A DNA stretch of 64,000 bases from Gautieria morchelliformis (taxonomy: Eukaryota; Basidiomycota; Agaricomycetes; Gomphales; Gomphaceae), in NCBI GenBank assembly GCA_015179125.1, contig WHVA01000139.1, positions 167,245 through 231,244 on the forward strand. Reading direction: 5' to 3'. The notes under the pieces were generated by a model. The model was not told the DNA's origin. It saw nothing but the letters and a program-made list of their open reading frames with translations, and ran no database searches. A program made the position numbers and the translations under genes. This document shows, one piece after another, positions 43,445-54,156 of the stretch. Position 1 is the stretch's first letter. Every line of letters starts with the position of its first letter.

Positions 43445-45385
43445 TGGAGTAAGCCGTTGATATTGAAGTTGTTATATCATTGTGTTTTTTTCCGTGTGTT
43501 TTTTGGGGCGTTGAACACGTCTTCATAACTTAAGGTGTCTCGTTGCTCCGCCGCAAATACATCAATCATGAGGCGTCATTCCCGGGCAGGGGATGACGCA
43601 GTTTCCCGTTTATAAAGAAGCCATCAAAGTGTAGCTGAAAACACTTGAACCCGAGACAACCGTGATTAGTGCAGGACTTGTACAGAACAGAGTTGGAAGA
43701 ATCGTACGGCCCAAACGACCATAATTATATTTGGAGTCATGGGAGTCATGTTTGATAATTCTCAGTTCTGTATCTCAGACGCACCTAGTAAACGTAGTGC
43801 TTCCACAGAGAGGAAATGTGTCGATGTGAGTACATGTGCTCCCACTGGTTTTCACACACTGCAGGGGAAAAAGGGACCTCAGTTTTTCGGCCGACATCAC
43901 TGAAGATCAGTGACGGGGGACTGATTTTGAGTGCTGTTGTGATGTTGTCGCTAAGTTAATTACGGACTGTTCTGCAGTAGCAGATCCAGTCTGTTATAGG
44001 ATCAATGTCTAATATTCCTCACTCAATTACGCGTCCCCTATGCACATACGTGACGTGCACCCCACGCCACCAACCGATGAAGTGTCCCAGTGTGAGTGAC
44101 TACAACAGAAGTTAGAACACATGCTGACAAAGCAACAATGGAGGAGTCGGCTAAGGGTCCCTGAAAGGACAGGCTGGCCGGCCGCAGTGGAGAAGAGCCA
44201 CACCACACACTACAGTGGAAAAATCAGGTGTCCAGGAGTCTTTATCATGTATGGCCACCTCATGGAATGTGTGTGAATTGATTTCACTTAGACGCATAGC
44301 CTTGTCATCGAATGATCAATTATCTGGCTCGTTTCGGTATAACCAAATGGGTCAGTAGCATGTCAAGACGGGAATTAAAGTGGTAGGAACTCCTTAGCTT
44401 GTGCCTCCTTCGATCATTCGGGGGCATGCTGAATTTGCGTTGAGTACAGTGGGTGGCTGGCAGTGCTTCTAGCTAAGAGTGGCTAGTGAGTGATATCCTC
44501 CGCCCACTGAGGAAGACATGTCAAGGTGAGGGACTGTGAGGGTATACACGTGCGGCGCTTGTTCCCACGTTGAGATCAGGGTGAATGGACAACAGGTAGT
44601 CGGCTAAGGGCCGGTGTCCCATGAAACATACCAAAAAGAATGTTTCTGTGTTCACAGCGATTAGTGATAATGCAGTCCCGCGACACGTCACCATAGAAGC
44701 AGCAGGTTTCCGGGAGAGATGGCATAGAAGACTCAGCTCATGCAGGTCTAAGCTCGATTTAACCTCAGAAACGCACAGCATTGCCATCGATATCGATTGA
44801 TGAACTCGTCTGAGGGGTGATTTAACTGAAGGTGTCCAAAATGAACGTGGATGGTGAGAAGCTTCAGTGGAGTTACTAAATACGAAGGGTGGCGGCCAAT
44901 ACCGTCTTGAACGGTGTTTCTAGACTCGATCATAGTGTGCGGCCCGCGGGCTCTGTAAGGCGGCAGAGCGCGTACTCAGCTGTATGTTTCTCAAATCCGC
45001 TAGAACCCAGCCACGGCGGACTTACCATTCTGCGCACGGTGCCACGTGCAGAAAGAGCTGTCCTGGCCTCAGCTTTCAAAATATATCGGAAAGAGCTGTC
45101 AGAAACTAGCAATATTGTCCGTAGGGCATAATGCCGTTAAAAGTCACGCACCAACCATGAGGCTGAAAAGAACCATGCACCGGTTTGCGGACACAACCAT
45201 CTACACTTAGGAAGTTAGACTCGAACCGAAGGTCCAGTAATGAGTGTCGGAGTACTTTACGTAAACACCTTGATGCAGTGCTCGTAGACTTGATGAGGTT
45301 GACGGTGGCGATGACTTCGAGCCCATCCTGGAGACGAGGGGTAGTAGAGCGAGGGAGAGGTCGGCCAATGTCACAAAAGAGCCTG
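43445..45385. other. No gene recognised
   Basis: Nearly 2 kb with short ORFs only (longest about 88 codons). I see no repeat family members or RNA genes here. Confidence 0.4.
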
Positions 45386-46468
45386 GGTGTTAATTCCTGG
45401 AGAAGCCGTCGTTCTATGCATGGGTCTTCCCTCTAATAGGTGGTGCCATGCGGTGCCTTTTACTGCTATACAGAGCATGGTGGATGTTCGCCGAGAAGAG
45501 CGACTCCCCTCTATGTCACGCCTGATAGTTCGTGATAGGTATGCATGCGCTGAGAGGTCTAATACACAAACTTGCGCTGATCAAGTGCATCAGTGCACTT
45601 TACTTCGTGACGCATGTATCCTCCTGCCTCCGCTGAATATATTTTAACGCATAATAGATACGCGCAGCTCAAGACGAGGCACGAGTCGGAGTTGCAACGT
45701 GGCTGTCTAATACGAGGCAGGGAGTCACGCGCCGTCACGCATCATCCACTCTCTCCCTCCTACCATCACCACGAGCAACTCCGGTGCCCGTAGTCCCAAC
45801 TGTAGTGTAGTTTTTCCGCCACCCACCTCCCTAATCCGTGTCTTGGTCCCGACCTCACACGCGAGGGACCCAGCTAAAAATAGCCAGCTCTCGGCGCAGG
45901 TATGGGGGTCACGTGCCCCACACTAGTCACGTGACCCGCTGAGCTGCCCATTTTCGCTGGCCCCTCTCTCCCCCCCTTGTTGTAATTTCGGGGAGAGAGG
46001 ACCCAAGGGAAGGGGACAGCACTGACTTGGTGTTGTGGTGGGTTACAAACGGATGGGGCAAATACATATAAACTACCGCATTTGTAAGTCATGGCGCGGT
46101 TACTCGATATGCCGATGACTCGACACCGCTCGCAAATCCAAAAACCTCAACACCCCTGACACTGCGAAAAGATTAGAGCCACCCCGCTCGAACCAAATCT
46201 TTTCGCACCTGTCAGGTCACACCCACATCGAGAATTAGCCAGCAGCATGTTCCCGGTTTTTCTTATCAACTGCTTAGTCAGGGCATCTGGAACCAAGTTT
46301 ATTTATGTGGCTGCGCTTTTTTCACTCAGGTCGCAGGACATGATTTAGCTGGGCCATCACCGTTCAGTGCGCCATTGAGAGCCGGCTTCTTTTCAACATG
46401 CGTAAAGAATATTTCGACATGAAGAAAGGTGAACAACTGCTATAATCTGTGAGGGTAAATGCATCATG
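45386..46468. repeat. Dispersed repeat R, copy 2, split by a 588-bp insertion
   Basis: 45386-45652 and 46241-46468 match copy 1 end to end. Between them lies unrelated sequence (45653-46240). It contains a paired CACGTG site (45910-45915, 45928-45933), a TATAAA-like box near 46067 and a hairpin with 20-nt arms (46155-46174 and 46196-46216). No target duplication frames the insertion. Confidence 0.75.
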
Positions 46469-46832
46469 CATCGATTGATCTGTCACGGGCCATTGACAAC
46501 ATGAACTGGCGGACCTGAACCGGTGCACGGACTCGAGGAGAGGACAAGGCGGCTAGGAAAGAATGTCTGGTTATGATCATGAAAGTAACACTATTTGGAC
46601 TGGCTATAGCAAAGTCGAATCGGAAGGTGTAATCGCCAGAATTGACAATCTCCGCCATGGCTTCTCAGTTCTGGTACCTTTGGAGGATTATGGAGCCAAG
46701 GCGAGTTCGCAAGCTCTACTTCATGTTCCAGGTTCTTGACCTGTACAGGCGCACACTTCCTACAGTGCACCCCTTTCCATATTATCATGTCTGCATGATA
46801 GTTGGATCAACGAGACGTGTTAGAGCCCCGAG
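46469..46832. other. Unassigned spacer
   Basis: Short ORFs on both strands without motifs; nothing recognised. Confidence 0.35.
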
Positions 46833-47104
46833 GTGCTGTGCCGTGCCTGCAGAAGGTAAGAGGGCTGCCCAAACGGAGCTTGCCCTATCTACAGTCATAG
46901 CGAAGTAGCCCATGGCACTTGATGATATAATGTTCAAGGTGTCACCGAAAGGTTGTTAAGCAGCAACAATCCTTTGCTTAACAACCTTTCCGTGACACCT
47001 TGAACATTATATCATCAAGTGCCATGGGCTACTTCGCTATGACTGTAGATAGGGCAAGCTCCGTTTGGGCAGCCCTCTTACCTTCTGCAGGCATGGCACA
47101 GCAC
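46833..47104. repeat. 272-bp fold-back related to the Gypsy-X LTR
   Basis: Two arms of about 128 bp are near-perfect reverse complements around a 16-nt loop (CAGCAACAATCCTTTG). The arms carry the CTACAGTC and GGAAAGGTTGT blocks of the Gypsy-X LTR. Gypsy-1b inserted exactly at the right end of the palindrome. Confidence 0.88.
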
Positions 47105-47579
47105 TGTCAGGGGACACCCTGTTTTCCATTTCCAGTTCCGACTCCATTTCTGACTCCGCTTCCGGTTCCAATTCCATCTCCGCCTCTGCTTTCGGAAATG
47201 ATTCCGCTTCTGGGAGAACTTCCACCAGTTCTGTTCGCTTTTCCAGTTCCACTCCAATTTCCGACTTCCGCTCTCGGAACAGTGTCAGAAATCAGGCGAC
47301 TCGCGTAATAGGTGGCATCAAGGGTCGATCAAGGGTCAGGGAGGTCAGGGGGATGCAGGGTTGATGGCGAGTGCCAAGTGCTGTCCCTGGCCGTGCAGCG
47401 TAGTATAATACGGGCTTGCTGACATTGGGGGTCCTTAGACTTTTCTCTTTGGATTTCCCCTTGTCAGGTGAGAATCCCCTCTCTTGTATACTCTGTTGTT
47501 CATTTATACATACTTTGGATTTCCCCTTGTCAGTTGTGTGGTAGTGTGATCTCCACAACCAGCCAGGGTTGCCCTTACA
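47105..47579 (+). repeat. Gypsy-1b 5' LTR
   Basis: 475 bp, long form with both direct repeats and the intron-like block. The TATA box, AGACTTTTCT word and downstream AGAAAAGTCT site are all conserved. Confidence 0.95.
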
Positions 47580-47766
47580 GCAGAAAAGTCTCTCCCCTAG
47601 AGGACCGGAGGTCATACTGCGCGTTGCATTCGCCATAGGTGCATTCGGAATTGGAGACAGCGACTCGGAGATCGCAACCTCTTCCGCACACACAGCGTAC
47701 GACAGCCCCTCTTCTTACGTCGAGCTCCCAACCCCGGAAATACCGTCCCATATTTCTCCTCCCGAC

Positions 47767-48942
47767 ATGGATCCGGACGATCGTCTTTGGAATATGGAGG
47801 AGGAACTGACGCGGAACCGGATGAAGACCGACGTGATTGAAACAGCCTTACAAGCGATTTTGGCTAAGTTAGATATTCCACAAAGTGGTGGAAATGAAAT
47901 GCTGGACGATCCGGATTTCGGAAAAGCGGAAGTAGCGGAAGAGAAGGTCTCCATGAAGTTAGCAAAGGTCAAACCCGCAACTCCGGTGGACTTTGACGGA
48001 GATCGGGAGAAGGGACGCGCATTCTTCAACAGATGCAGCATCTACTTTGCAATTGTCAGAGACCTCTTTCCGAACGACCAGGCTCGGATTCATTGGGCAT
48101 TGTCCTTTTTCAAGTCAGACCGCGCAGCCCGTTTTTCAAACAAGGTGATCCAACATGAAGCAAAGGGCAAGGGGAACTACTTCCGGGACTGGGACGCCTT
48201 CGAGAAAATATTTTCCGACCAGTTCTGCCCGAAAAACGAGCAGCTCACAGCCCTTACGAAGCTCGAGGGGACCAGCTGGTACCAGGCCAAGGATCCAGTC
48301 AATGACTACATTGATCACTTCCAGAAGCTCATCGACCTTGCGGAGTATGACAACGACAAGACAATCATCATCAAATTCCGACGAGGACTTGATCTGACAC
48401 TCCAGAACCAAGTCGCACTGCTTGGGGATGGAGCTCCGGATTTTGATGACCCGGAAGGGTGGTACCAAGCTGCGCAGAGGGTGTCCCGGAATAGGGAAGC
48501 AAACAAGGCCTTTGTAGAGACAAACCGGAACATGACACGCAGTTCTGCTCGTCCTACTCCACCCGTGCCACAACCCGGAAGTGCATTCATTCCCACACAG
48601 AAAATATTTCCGATGGTTGTTCCGCCTGCTCCTATTAGGAATCCTAGCCCCCCTCCCTCAAAGAGTGGCCCTGCCCCAATGGATGTTGACCGCATGCGCG
48701 GAAAAGGCCATGGAACCATCACCTGCTTCCGATGCTGACAACCAGGCCACTATGCCCACGAGTGCCCCCAAGCCTTTGACATCCGGCGTATGACCACAGA
48801 GGAGAAACTCAAGCTCCTTCCAGAGTTCCTCGCACTCGCAGACATAAGCGGAGTGCCCACTGCGGAAGGAATTTCCGAAAATGCGGAACATGGTCCACCG
48901 GAAATGGAGGATGCGTCGGATTTTGTGACGCGCAGCGGGTGA
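47767..48942 (+). pseudogene. Gypsy-1b gag with a stop in the zinc knuckle
   Basis: Start ATG 47767. Homologous over its whole length to Gypsy-1 Gag. TGA at 48736-48738 replaces the first Gln of CFRCQQPGH; the frame then continues to the same end as in the complete copy (stop at 48940-48942). Truncated Gag would lack nucleic-acid binding. Confidence 0.92.
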
Positions 48943-50556
48943 GATGTGTGCCCCTGCTGCCTGTACATAACCGGTTTGCCTGTCTTGAAGTAGAGAATGA
49001 GAAGCCCCCACTCCCCTCGCTTCGTACAGACCCACCGGATAAAGTCACACAAAAACTGAATCCGACACCCCGTCCATCCCGCATCTGCCATTGGGAGAGA
49101 CGCCTCCCGAAGCGCTATGTTGTTGCTTCCACCCCTGGCCCCAAGTCACTGGTCATTAAGGTGGAGATCCAGACGACAGATACGGCGGAAGTCAAATCTG
49201 GACCTGCCCTCGTCGATTGTGGGGCCACTGGTCAGTTTATAGACCGAGACTATGTGGAACGGAACCGACTGACCATGCGGAAGTTGCAACGTGCAATCCT
49301 GGTGTTCAATATGGATGGAAGCCCCAATGAGGCAGGGTCCATCACGGAGATAGTAGACACAATTCTCCGCTACGATGGGCACTCAGAACGCACTTCCTTT
49401 GCAGTCACCAGCCTGGGGAAGCAAGACATCATCCTCGGGTTTACCGGGCTTCAGGAGCACAACCCAGAGATCAATTGGCAGACTCGGAAGGTACTGATGA
49501 GTCGATGTCCAGCCAAGTGTCACATGTGCTGGTCGGAAGTGCAGAAGAAATGCCAGGAGCAGGGGAAGACCGAACGGCTCATACAGACATGTCGTTCTGG
49601 CCCCCATCCACTGCTTGCAGAAGAAGACTCGGAAGCGGAATTTGAACCGGATCCCACGTCCAATTCCGATTCCGACTCCGACATCATCCGACTCATCCCG
49701 GAAGACACTCTGGCGGAAGGGGAGCACTTGCTGTACGTAAACCTTCCGCCGGAAGCAGAACACATCCGCGCCACCGGAAATATTTCGCAACGCCTTGCTG
49801 AAGCCTCCAAGAGGCATGATAGAGTGGAGGCGGAAATTCCGGAGTACCTGCGGGAGTTTGAGGACGTCTTTTCCAAGGAGTCGTTTGATGCCCTGCCGCC
49901 GCGGAAGCTGTGGGACCACGCCATCGAGTTGGAGCCTGGGTCAAAACCCACCAAATGCAAAGTCTACCCGCTGTCACCCAAGGAGCAGGTAGAGCTCGAT
50001 GCATTCCTTGCGGAAAACCTCCGTACAGGGAGGATCCACCCCTCCAAGTCACCCATGGCATCTCCAGTGTTCTTCATCAAGAAGAAGGACGGCTTGCTCA
50101 GACTTGTGCAGGATTACCAGGCCTTGAATACGATCACAATCAAGAACCGGTACCCCATTCCACTCATTTCCGAACTGATCACACAACTCCGCGGGGACGA
50201 GGTACTTCACTAAGCTGGATGTCCGCTGGGGCTTCAATAATGTCCGGATCCGGGAGGGAGACGAGTGGAAGGCCGCATTCCGCACCAACCGAGGACTCTT
50301 TGAGCCATGAGCCACAGGTCATGTTCTTTGGCCTCACCAACAGTCCTGCCACGTTCCAGACGATGATGAACGACATTTTCCGTGACATGATAGCAGAAGG
50401 GGTTGTCTGCATCTACCTCGATGACATCCTCATCTTCACAAAAACAATGTCCGAACATCGGGAAGTCGTGCGGAGAGTGCTGGAACGGCTCCGGGAGTAC
50501 AACCTGTGTCTCAAGCCGGAAAAGTGCGAATTTGAGCGGACACGGATAGAGTATCT
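48939..50556 (+). pseudogene. Gypsy-1b pol (protease and RT), broken
   Basis: Protease DCGATGQF and RT with YLDDILIF are recognisable. One extra base near 50195 (GGGGACGAGG against GGGGCGAAG) shifts the frame, and a 7-bp duplication at about 50306-50317 (GAGCCATGAGCCACAG) shifts it again. The A5 run after YLDDILIF is intact here. Cut at 50556 by Copia-2, at the start of the RNase H connection. Confidence 0.9.
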
Positions 50557-51043
50557 GTTGGGTGCATTTATGCTCCTGCACCAAAATCAAGCATAATATA
50601 TTCAATTTATTGTGTGGTGTTTCAATATTTTCTCATACTGTTCTTGTACCATGCATCCACTTCTCTGCTTATTTTCGAAATTTTCTAGTCACTCCCTATC
50701 TCTCCATTCCATTCTGTTATTTCTATTTTCACAGGCGGCTGCACCCAGCGGAGTTTGAAATGACTTTGACGCGCGAGCCCTTGGGCGCTAAAGGGCCGGG
50801 TGCACGTATATGCCTTCTGAGACAGGATAGTGCTCCTCTCTCAGTGACAATAAATTCACTGAGAGAGGCGAGTAGTATCTTTCATATTTACATAGCATGT
50901 TGACTGAAAATCATGTAGTGTATTTGATTCTAGGTATTGTATTAATACATCAGTGACAATAAATTCACTGAGAGAGTATATTTGATTCTAGCTTTCTAAG
51001 AACTCTACCGAACCTTCCCTGCCATAGCCCCTAGTTGCTAACA
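50557..51043 (+). repeat. Copia-2 5' LTR
   Basis: TGTTGGGTGC to GTTGCTAACA, with TGTTRG/CTAACA terminal inverted repeats. It contains a perfect 13-nt hairpin (50835-50868, CCTCTCTCAGTGA arms) whose core is repeated at 50951-50976. The left border is the exact point where Gypsy-1b homology stops. Confidence 0.78.
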
Positions 51044-51045
51044 AG

Positions 51046-51058
51046 GGTTATGGGCCCC
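51046..51058 (+). promoter_or_regulatory. Copia-2 primer-binding site overlapping the start codon
   Basis: GGTTATGGGCCCC, identical to the Copia-1 site and complementary to the anticodon arm of initiator tRNA-Met. Here the ATG inside it (51050-51052) is also the probable translation start. Confidence 0.82.
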
Positions 51059-52649
51059 GCAGACACTTCGCAGAAGCTTTTGGGTGTGGAGAAGCTTGCA
51101 ACAGATGGAAGTAATTGGCCTCTGTGGCGAGCTACTCTCACAAGTTATTTTGAGTCCAAAAATCTACTCAGGCATATAGAAGGGAGAGCCATTCGACCTC
51201 CTGATCCTCCAGTCATGCCCCCAGGCCATATTCTCACAGAAGCTGAGGAAACTCAGATTGAGAAGGCTGAGGAGAAGCTGGAGAAGTATCTTGCCAGAGA
51301 AGGACAGGCCAAAACCCAAATAATCGTCTCAGTGTCAGAGTCACTAGCTCTGATGCTACAGAAGAGACATACAGCAAAAGAAGTCTGGGATGCATTGGTC
51401 AATGAGATGACCAAAAAGCCCAAGATGGTCCTCACCAACCTACAGAGACAGCTTCGCAGTATGAGGTGTCCTGAGGATGGAGACTTGAGAGATCACTTGG
51501 ACAAGGCCCAAGACCTCTATGTTCGTCTCAATGAGATGGGAGCCAGAATTTCTGAAGGAGAGTTCACCGACATCATCCTTGCGTCACTTCCACCCTCCTA
51601 TGAGGCAGTTATGAATGCCCTTACCACGTTGCTCGAAGAATGTGGAATGCCCTTAGTGCCTGATGATATCATCAGAGTACTAAAGGCTCAATATGACAGG
51701 AGAAAGACCCTCAATATTTCACAAGAAGAGCAGGCATTTATTGGTTCATCTACGAAAGGGCAGAAGGGCCGGAAAGACCCGAAGGTGCTTGCATGCACTA
51801 ATTGCCACAAGCCTGGACATGCTATTGAGAGTTGCTGGGCTAAAGGAGGTGGTAAAGAAGGCCAGGGGCCACGTCAGAAGAAGAAAGCCAAAGCCAAAAA
51901 GAAGAAGGGCAAAGCCAAGGCGAATGTTGCCGAAGAAGTGTCCTCTGAGGAGGATGAGAGTGGCAGTCCAGCCGCTTTCGCCAACTTCGACTGCTCTAAT
52001 TTGAGTAGTTTATCTCTGGACACTGTTGTTATCCTCGACACTGGAACGACCGCACATATGACCCCTCACAAGAATTTATTGAGGGATTACAGTCCATTCT
52101 CACAGCCGCGCACAATTCGTGCAGCCAACAAAGGCACTTTTGATGCCTTCGGTTCAGGCTCACTTGTGCTATCTAACAAGGTCGGAGATAAGACTGTGAA
52201 CATTACATTGAAGGATACGTTCTACGCGCCAAAAATGGCTGTTACCCTGATCTCGATCGGCCGGTGCGATGATGCAGGCTATAACACACAAATAGCTGAT
52301 CAGAAATGCACAATATCCAATCGTAAAGGCAGGATATTGATGCAAGCACCGAAGCTGAATGGCTTATATCGATTTGATTTACAACACACAAGTGCCGAAG
52401 CGCATGTATGCGCATCAGCCATGGAGATACATCAGAAAATGGGGCACATTTCACAAAAGTCCCTACAGCACTTGCTCAACCGTGGCATGATATTAGGCAT
52501 TGAATTGAGCTCAAAAGGTGACAAGGTTGTTTGCGATGTGTGCATTCAAGCGAAGATTGCACGTAAATCACTTCCTCAGGAACCCAGAAGCCGATCATCA
52601 AAATTCGGTGACAGAATTTATTCTGATGTCTGGGGACCAGCGAGACACT
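51050..52649 (+). pseudogene. Copia-2 polyprotein, N-terminal part
   Basis: MGPADTSQKLLGVEKL start. Copia Gag with KEVWDALVNEMTKKP, zinc knuckle CTNCHKPGHAIESCW, Lys-rich patch, protease DTGTTAHMTPH, GAG-pre-integrase MEIHQKMGHISQKSLQ and VCDVCIQAK, and the first integrase residues SDVWGPA. The frame is clean up to the Gypsy-Z insertion, where it runs into LTR sequence. Confidence 0.9.
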
Positions 52650-52989
52650 TGTCAGGGTTCACGCGTTTCCTTCCACAAGTTTCTATTTCCTTCCATAAGT
52701 TTCTATTTCCTTCCATGAGTTTCTGTCACTTTCTGTCACATGTCACTTTCTGTCACATGTCACATTCCATCACATGTCACTTTCCGTCACATTCCGTAAC
52801 CTTCTACAAGTTTCCATCTCCCCTATTATGTAAGCCTTGCCAGCGCTATAAGACTGTAGCCCGTGTGGTGGCGTTTCCTCAGCTTGATCTCTGAGGATAC
52901 CCACTACACAGTTGGTCATTGTCCTAGTATCGGCTCTTATCTCCTTGAGTATCTTTGGTTGTGGCTTCGTCATTAGTGTTGCCCTCACA
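52650..52989 (+). repeat. Gypsy-Z 5' LTR
   Basis: 340 bp, TGTCAGGGTTCACG to GTTGCCCTCACA, ends resembling Gypsy-1. U3 is made of repeats of TTCCTTCCATAAGTTTC and CTGTCACATGTCACTTT type. TATAAG at 52847; partner word AGCTTGATCT at 52881-52890. Confidence 0.82.
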
Positions 52990-52991
52990 GA

Positions 52992-53001
52992 AGATCAAGC
53001 T
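52992..53001 (+). promoter_or_regulatory. Gypsy-Z self-priming site
   Basis: AGATCAAGCT, 2 nt after the LTR (spacer GA), is the exact reverse complement of AGCTTGATCT, which starts 34 nt after the TATA box. Confidence 0.78.
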
Positions 53002-53049
53002 CATAGGACGACCCCACACACTTTTCTTAACCAGCCTTCATCTCAGCCT

Positions 53050-54156
53050 ATGGCAGACCAACTCCCAGACGCATACTGGGACGCCCTGGGTGACCATGGG
53101 CCATTCCTTCGAGGCCTCCTTTCCAGCCAAGCACAGCAGTTGCAGCAACTTCAACTGCAGAATCAGGAACTGCACAATCAGATTGCTAACGTTCACGACC
53201 ACTTAGCCAATGCTGCCACCAACGCTGCTGTTGCTGCTGCTCAAGCCCTTGCGCCCTCGGTACCTCACAGTGTCCCTCCATCTACTCGCTCTATCAAAGC
53301 AGCAGAACCGGAGAAGTTCAATGGAGACCGTGCAGAGACTGAAGGGTTTATCAGGTCTATCAAGTTGTCCATCGCTGTCCAGCCAGCATCCTTCCCAGAT
53401 GAACGCACAAAGATCCTATACGCTCTTTCCTTCATGACGGGAGGCTCTGCGGAGATATGGGCACACAACGAGACACAGGCTGTCATTGATGGCACCTCCT
53501 CTATATCCACTCTGGAGGGGTTTATTAAACGTGTGGAGGAGGCCTTTGGTGACCCAGATCGTGCCAGAACGGCTCGCACTAAGCTGCATGACCTTAGGAT
53601 GGCGTCAGGAATGTCGGCAGATGAATACACGGCTCAATTTGAGATCCTGGCAGGCAGGACAGGCTTTAATGATGAGGCACTCGAGGATGCCTATGCTCGT
53701 GGCCTTCCAGCAGGTATCCTTGACAAGATCCACGCCCAGCCCTTTCTTCCATCCAACCTCAAAGCCTGGAAGGAAGCAGCCTGTCAGATTGACCGCAATC
53801 ATCGCCGTCTGTTAGAGGTCAGGAAGGCACAGACACCTCATGTCCCTAATCGCCCTCCTCCTGCCCGACCACTCCACACTCCTGCTATGGCTCCTGTTGC
53901 CACAGCATCACCCAGTAACGCGACACCTATGGACATTGACTCATCCCGCCGCCGCACCGAAACACGAACCTGCTACAACTGTAAGAGACCTGGTCACATT
54001 TCACCAGACTGTCCTGAACCTCGCAAGCCACGAATCCGTGCAAACCTCACAGAGGCAGACATTGCAGCAATTGTCTCTAAATCTGTAGCAGCGGCGATAG
54101 AGGAACACAAAGAGAAGGTGGAAGCCCCTGTCCAAGAGGAAGGAAAGGGTTTTTAG
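53050..54156 (+). CDS. Gypsy-Z Gag
   Basis: 368 residues from ATG 53050 (MADQLPDAYWDALG). A Gln-rich coiled-coil-like segment (residues 20-50) and an Ala-rich stretch precede the Ty3 capsid domain (AEPEKFNGDRAETEGFI, FMTGGSAEIWA, FGDPDRARTARTKLHDLR). The zinc knuckle is CYNCKRPGHISPDCP. The last codons AAG GGT TTT are followed by TAG at 54154-54156 and form the frameshift site into pol. The frame is undamaged. Confidence 0.93.
   Translation: MADQLPDAYWDALGDHGPFLRGLLSSQAQQLQQLQLQNQELHNQIANVHDHLANAATNAAVAAAQALAPSVPHSVPPSTRSIKAAEPEKFNGDRAETEGFIRSIKLSIAVQPASFPDERTKILYALSFMTGGSAEIWAHNETQAVIDGTSSISTLEGFIKRVEEAFGDPDRARTARTKLHDLRMASGMSADEYTAQFEILAGRTGFNDEALEDAYARGLPAGILDKIHAQPFLPSNLKAWKEAACQIDRNHRRLLEVRKAQTPHVPNRPPPARPLHTPAMAPVATASPSNATPMDIDSSRRRTETRTCYNCKRPGHISPDCPEPRKPRIRANLTEADIAAIVSKSVAAAIEEHKEKVEAPVQEEGKGF
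54147..54153 (+). promoter_or_regulatory. Gypsy-Z -1 ribosomal frameshift site
   Basis: Heptamer G GGT TTT in the gag frame directly before TAG. A -1 slip reads on through TTA GGC CAG into pol without another stop. It fits X XXY YYZ. Stimulatory RNA structure was not evaluated. Confidence 0.7.

Larger units (their letters stand above)
47105..50556 (+). mobile_element. Gypsy-1b, 5' portion, cut by Copia-2
   Basis: 5' LTR, self-priming site, gag, protease and RT of a second Gypsy-1 copy. It stops at 50556 where the Copia-2 LTR begins; the rest should lie beyond the right edge of the window. The five bases before its LTR are AGCAC. It carries its own lesions, different from those of the complete copy, so the two were disabled independently. 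Confidence 0.93.
50557..52649 (+). mobile_element. Copia-2, 5' portion, cut by Gypsy-Z
   Basis: 487-bp LTR, PBS and the first 533 codons of a copia polyprotein, interrupted at 52650 by Gypsy-Z. It is not closely related to Copia-1. RT, RNase H and 3' LTR would lie beyond the nest, outside the window. Confidence 0.88.

Noticed and set aside
45653-46240. Helitron insertion in repeat R
   Set aside because: A hairpin is present, but there is no CTRR end after it and no TC start; an A-T target could not be shown.
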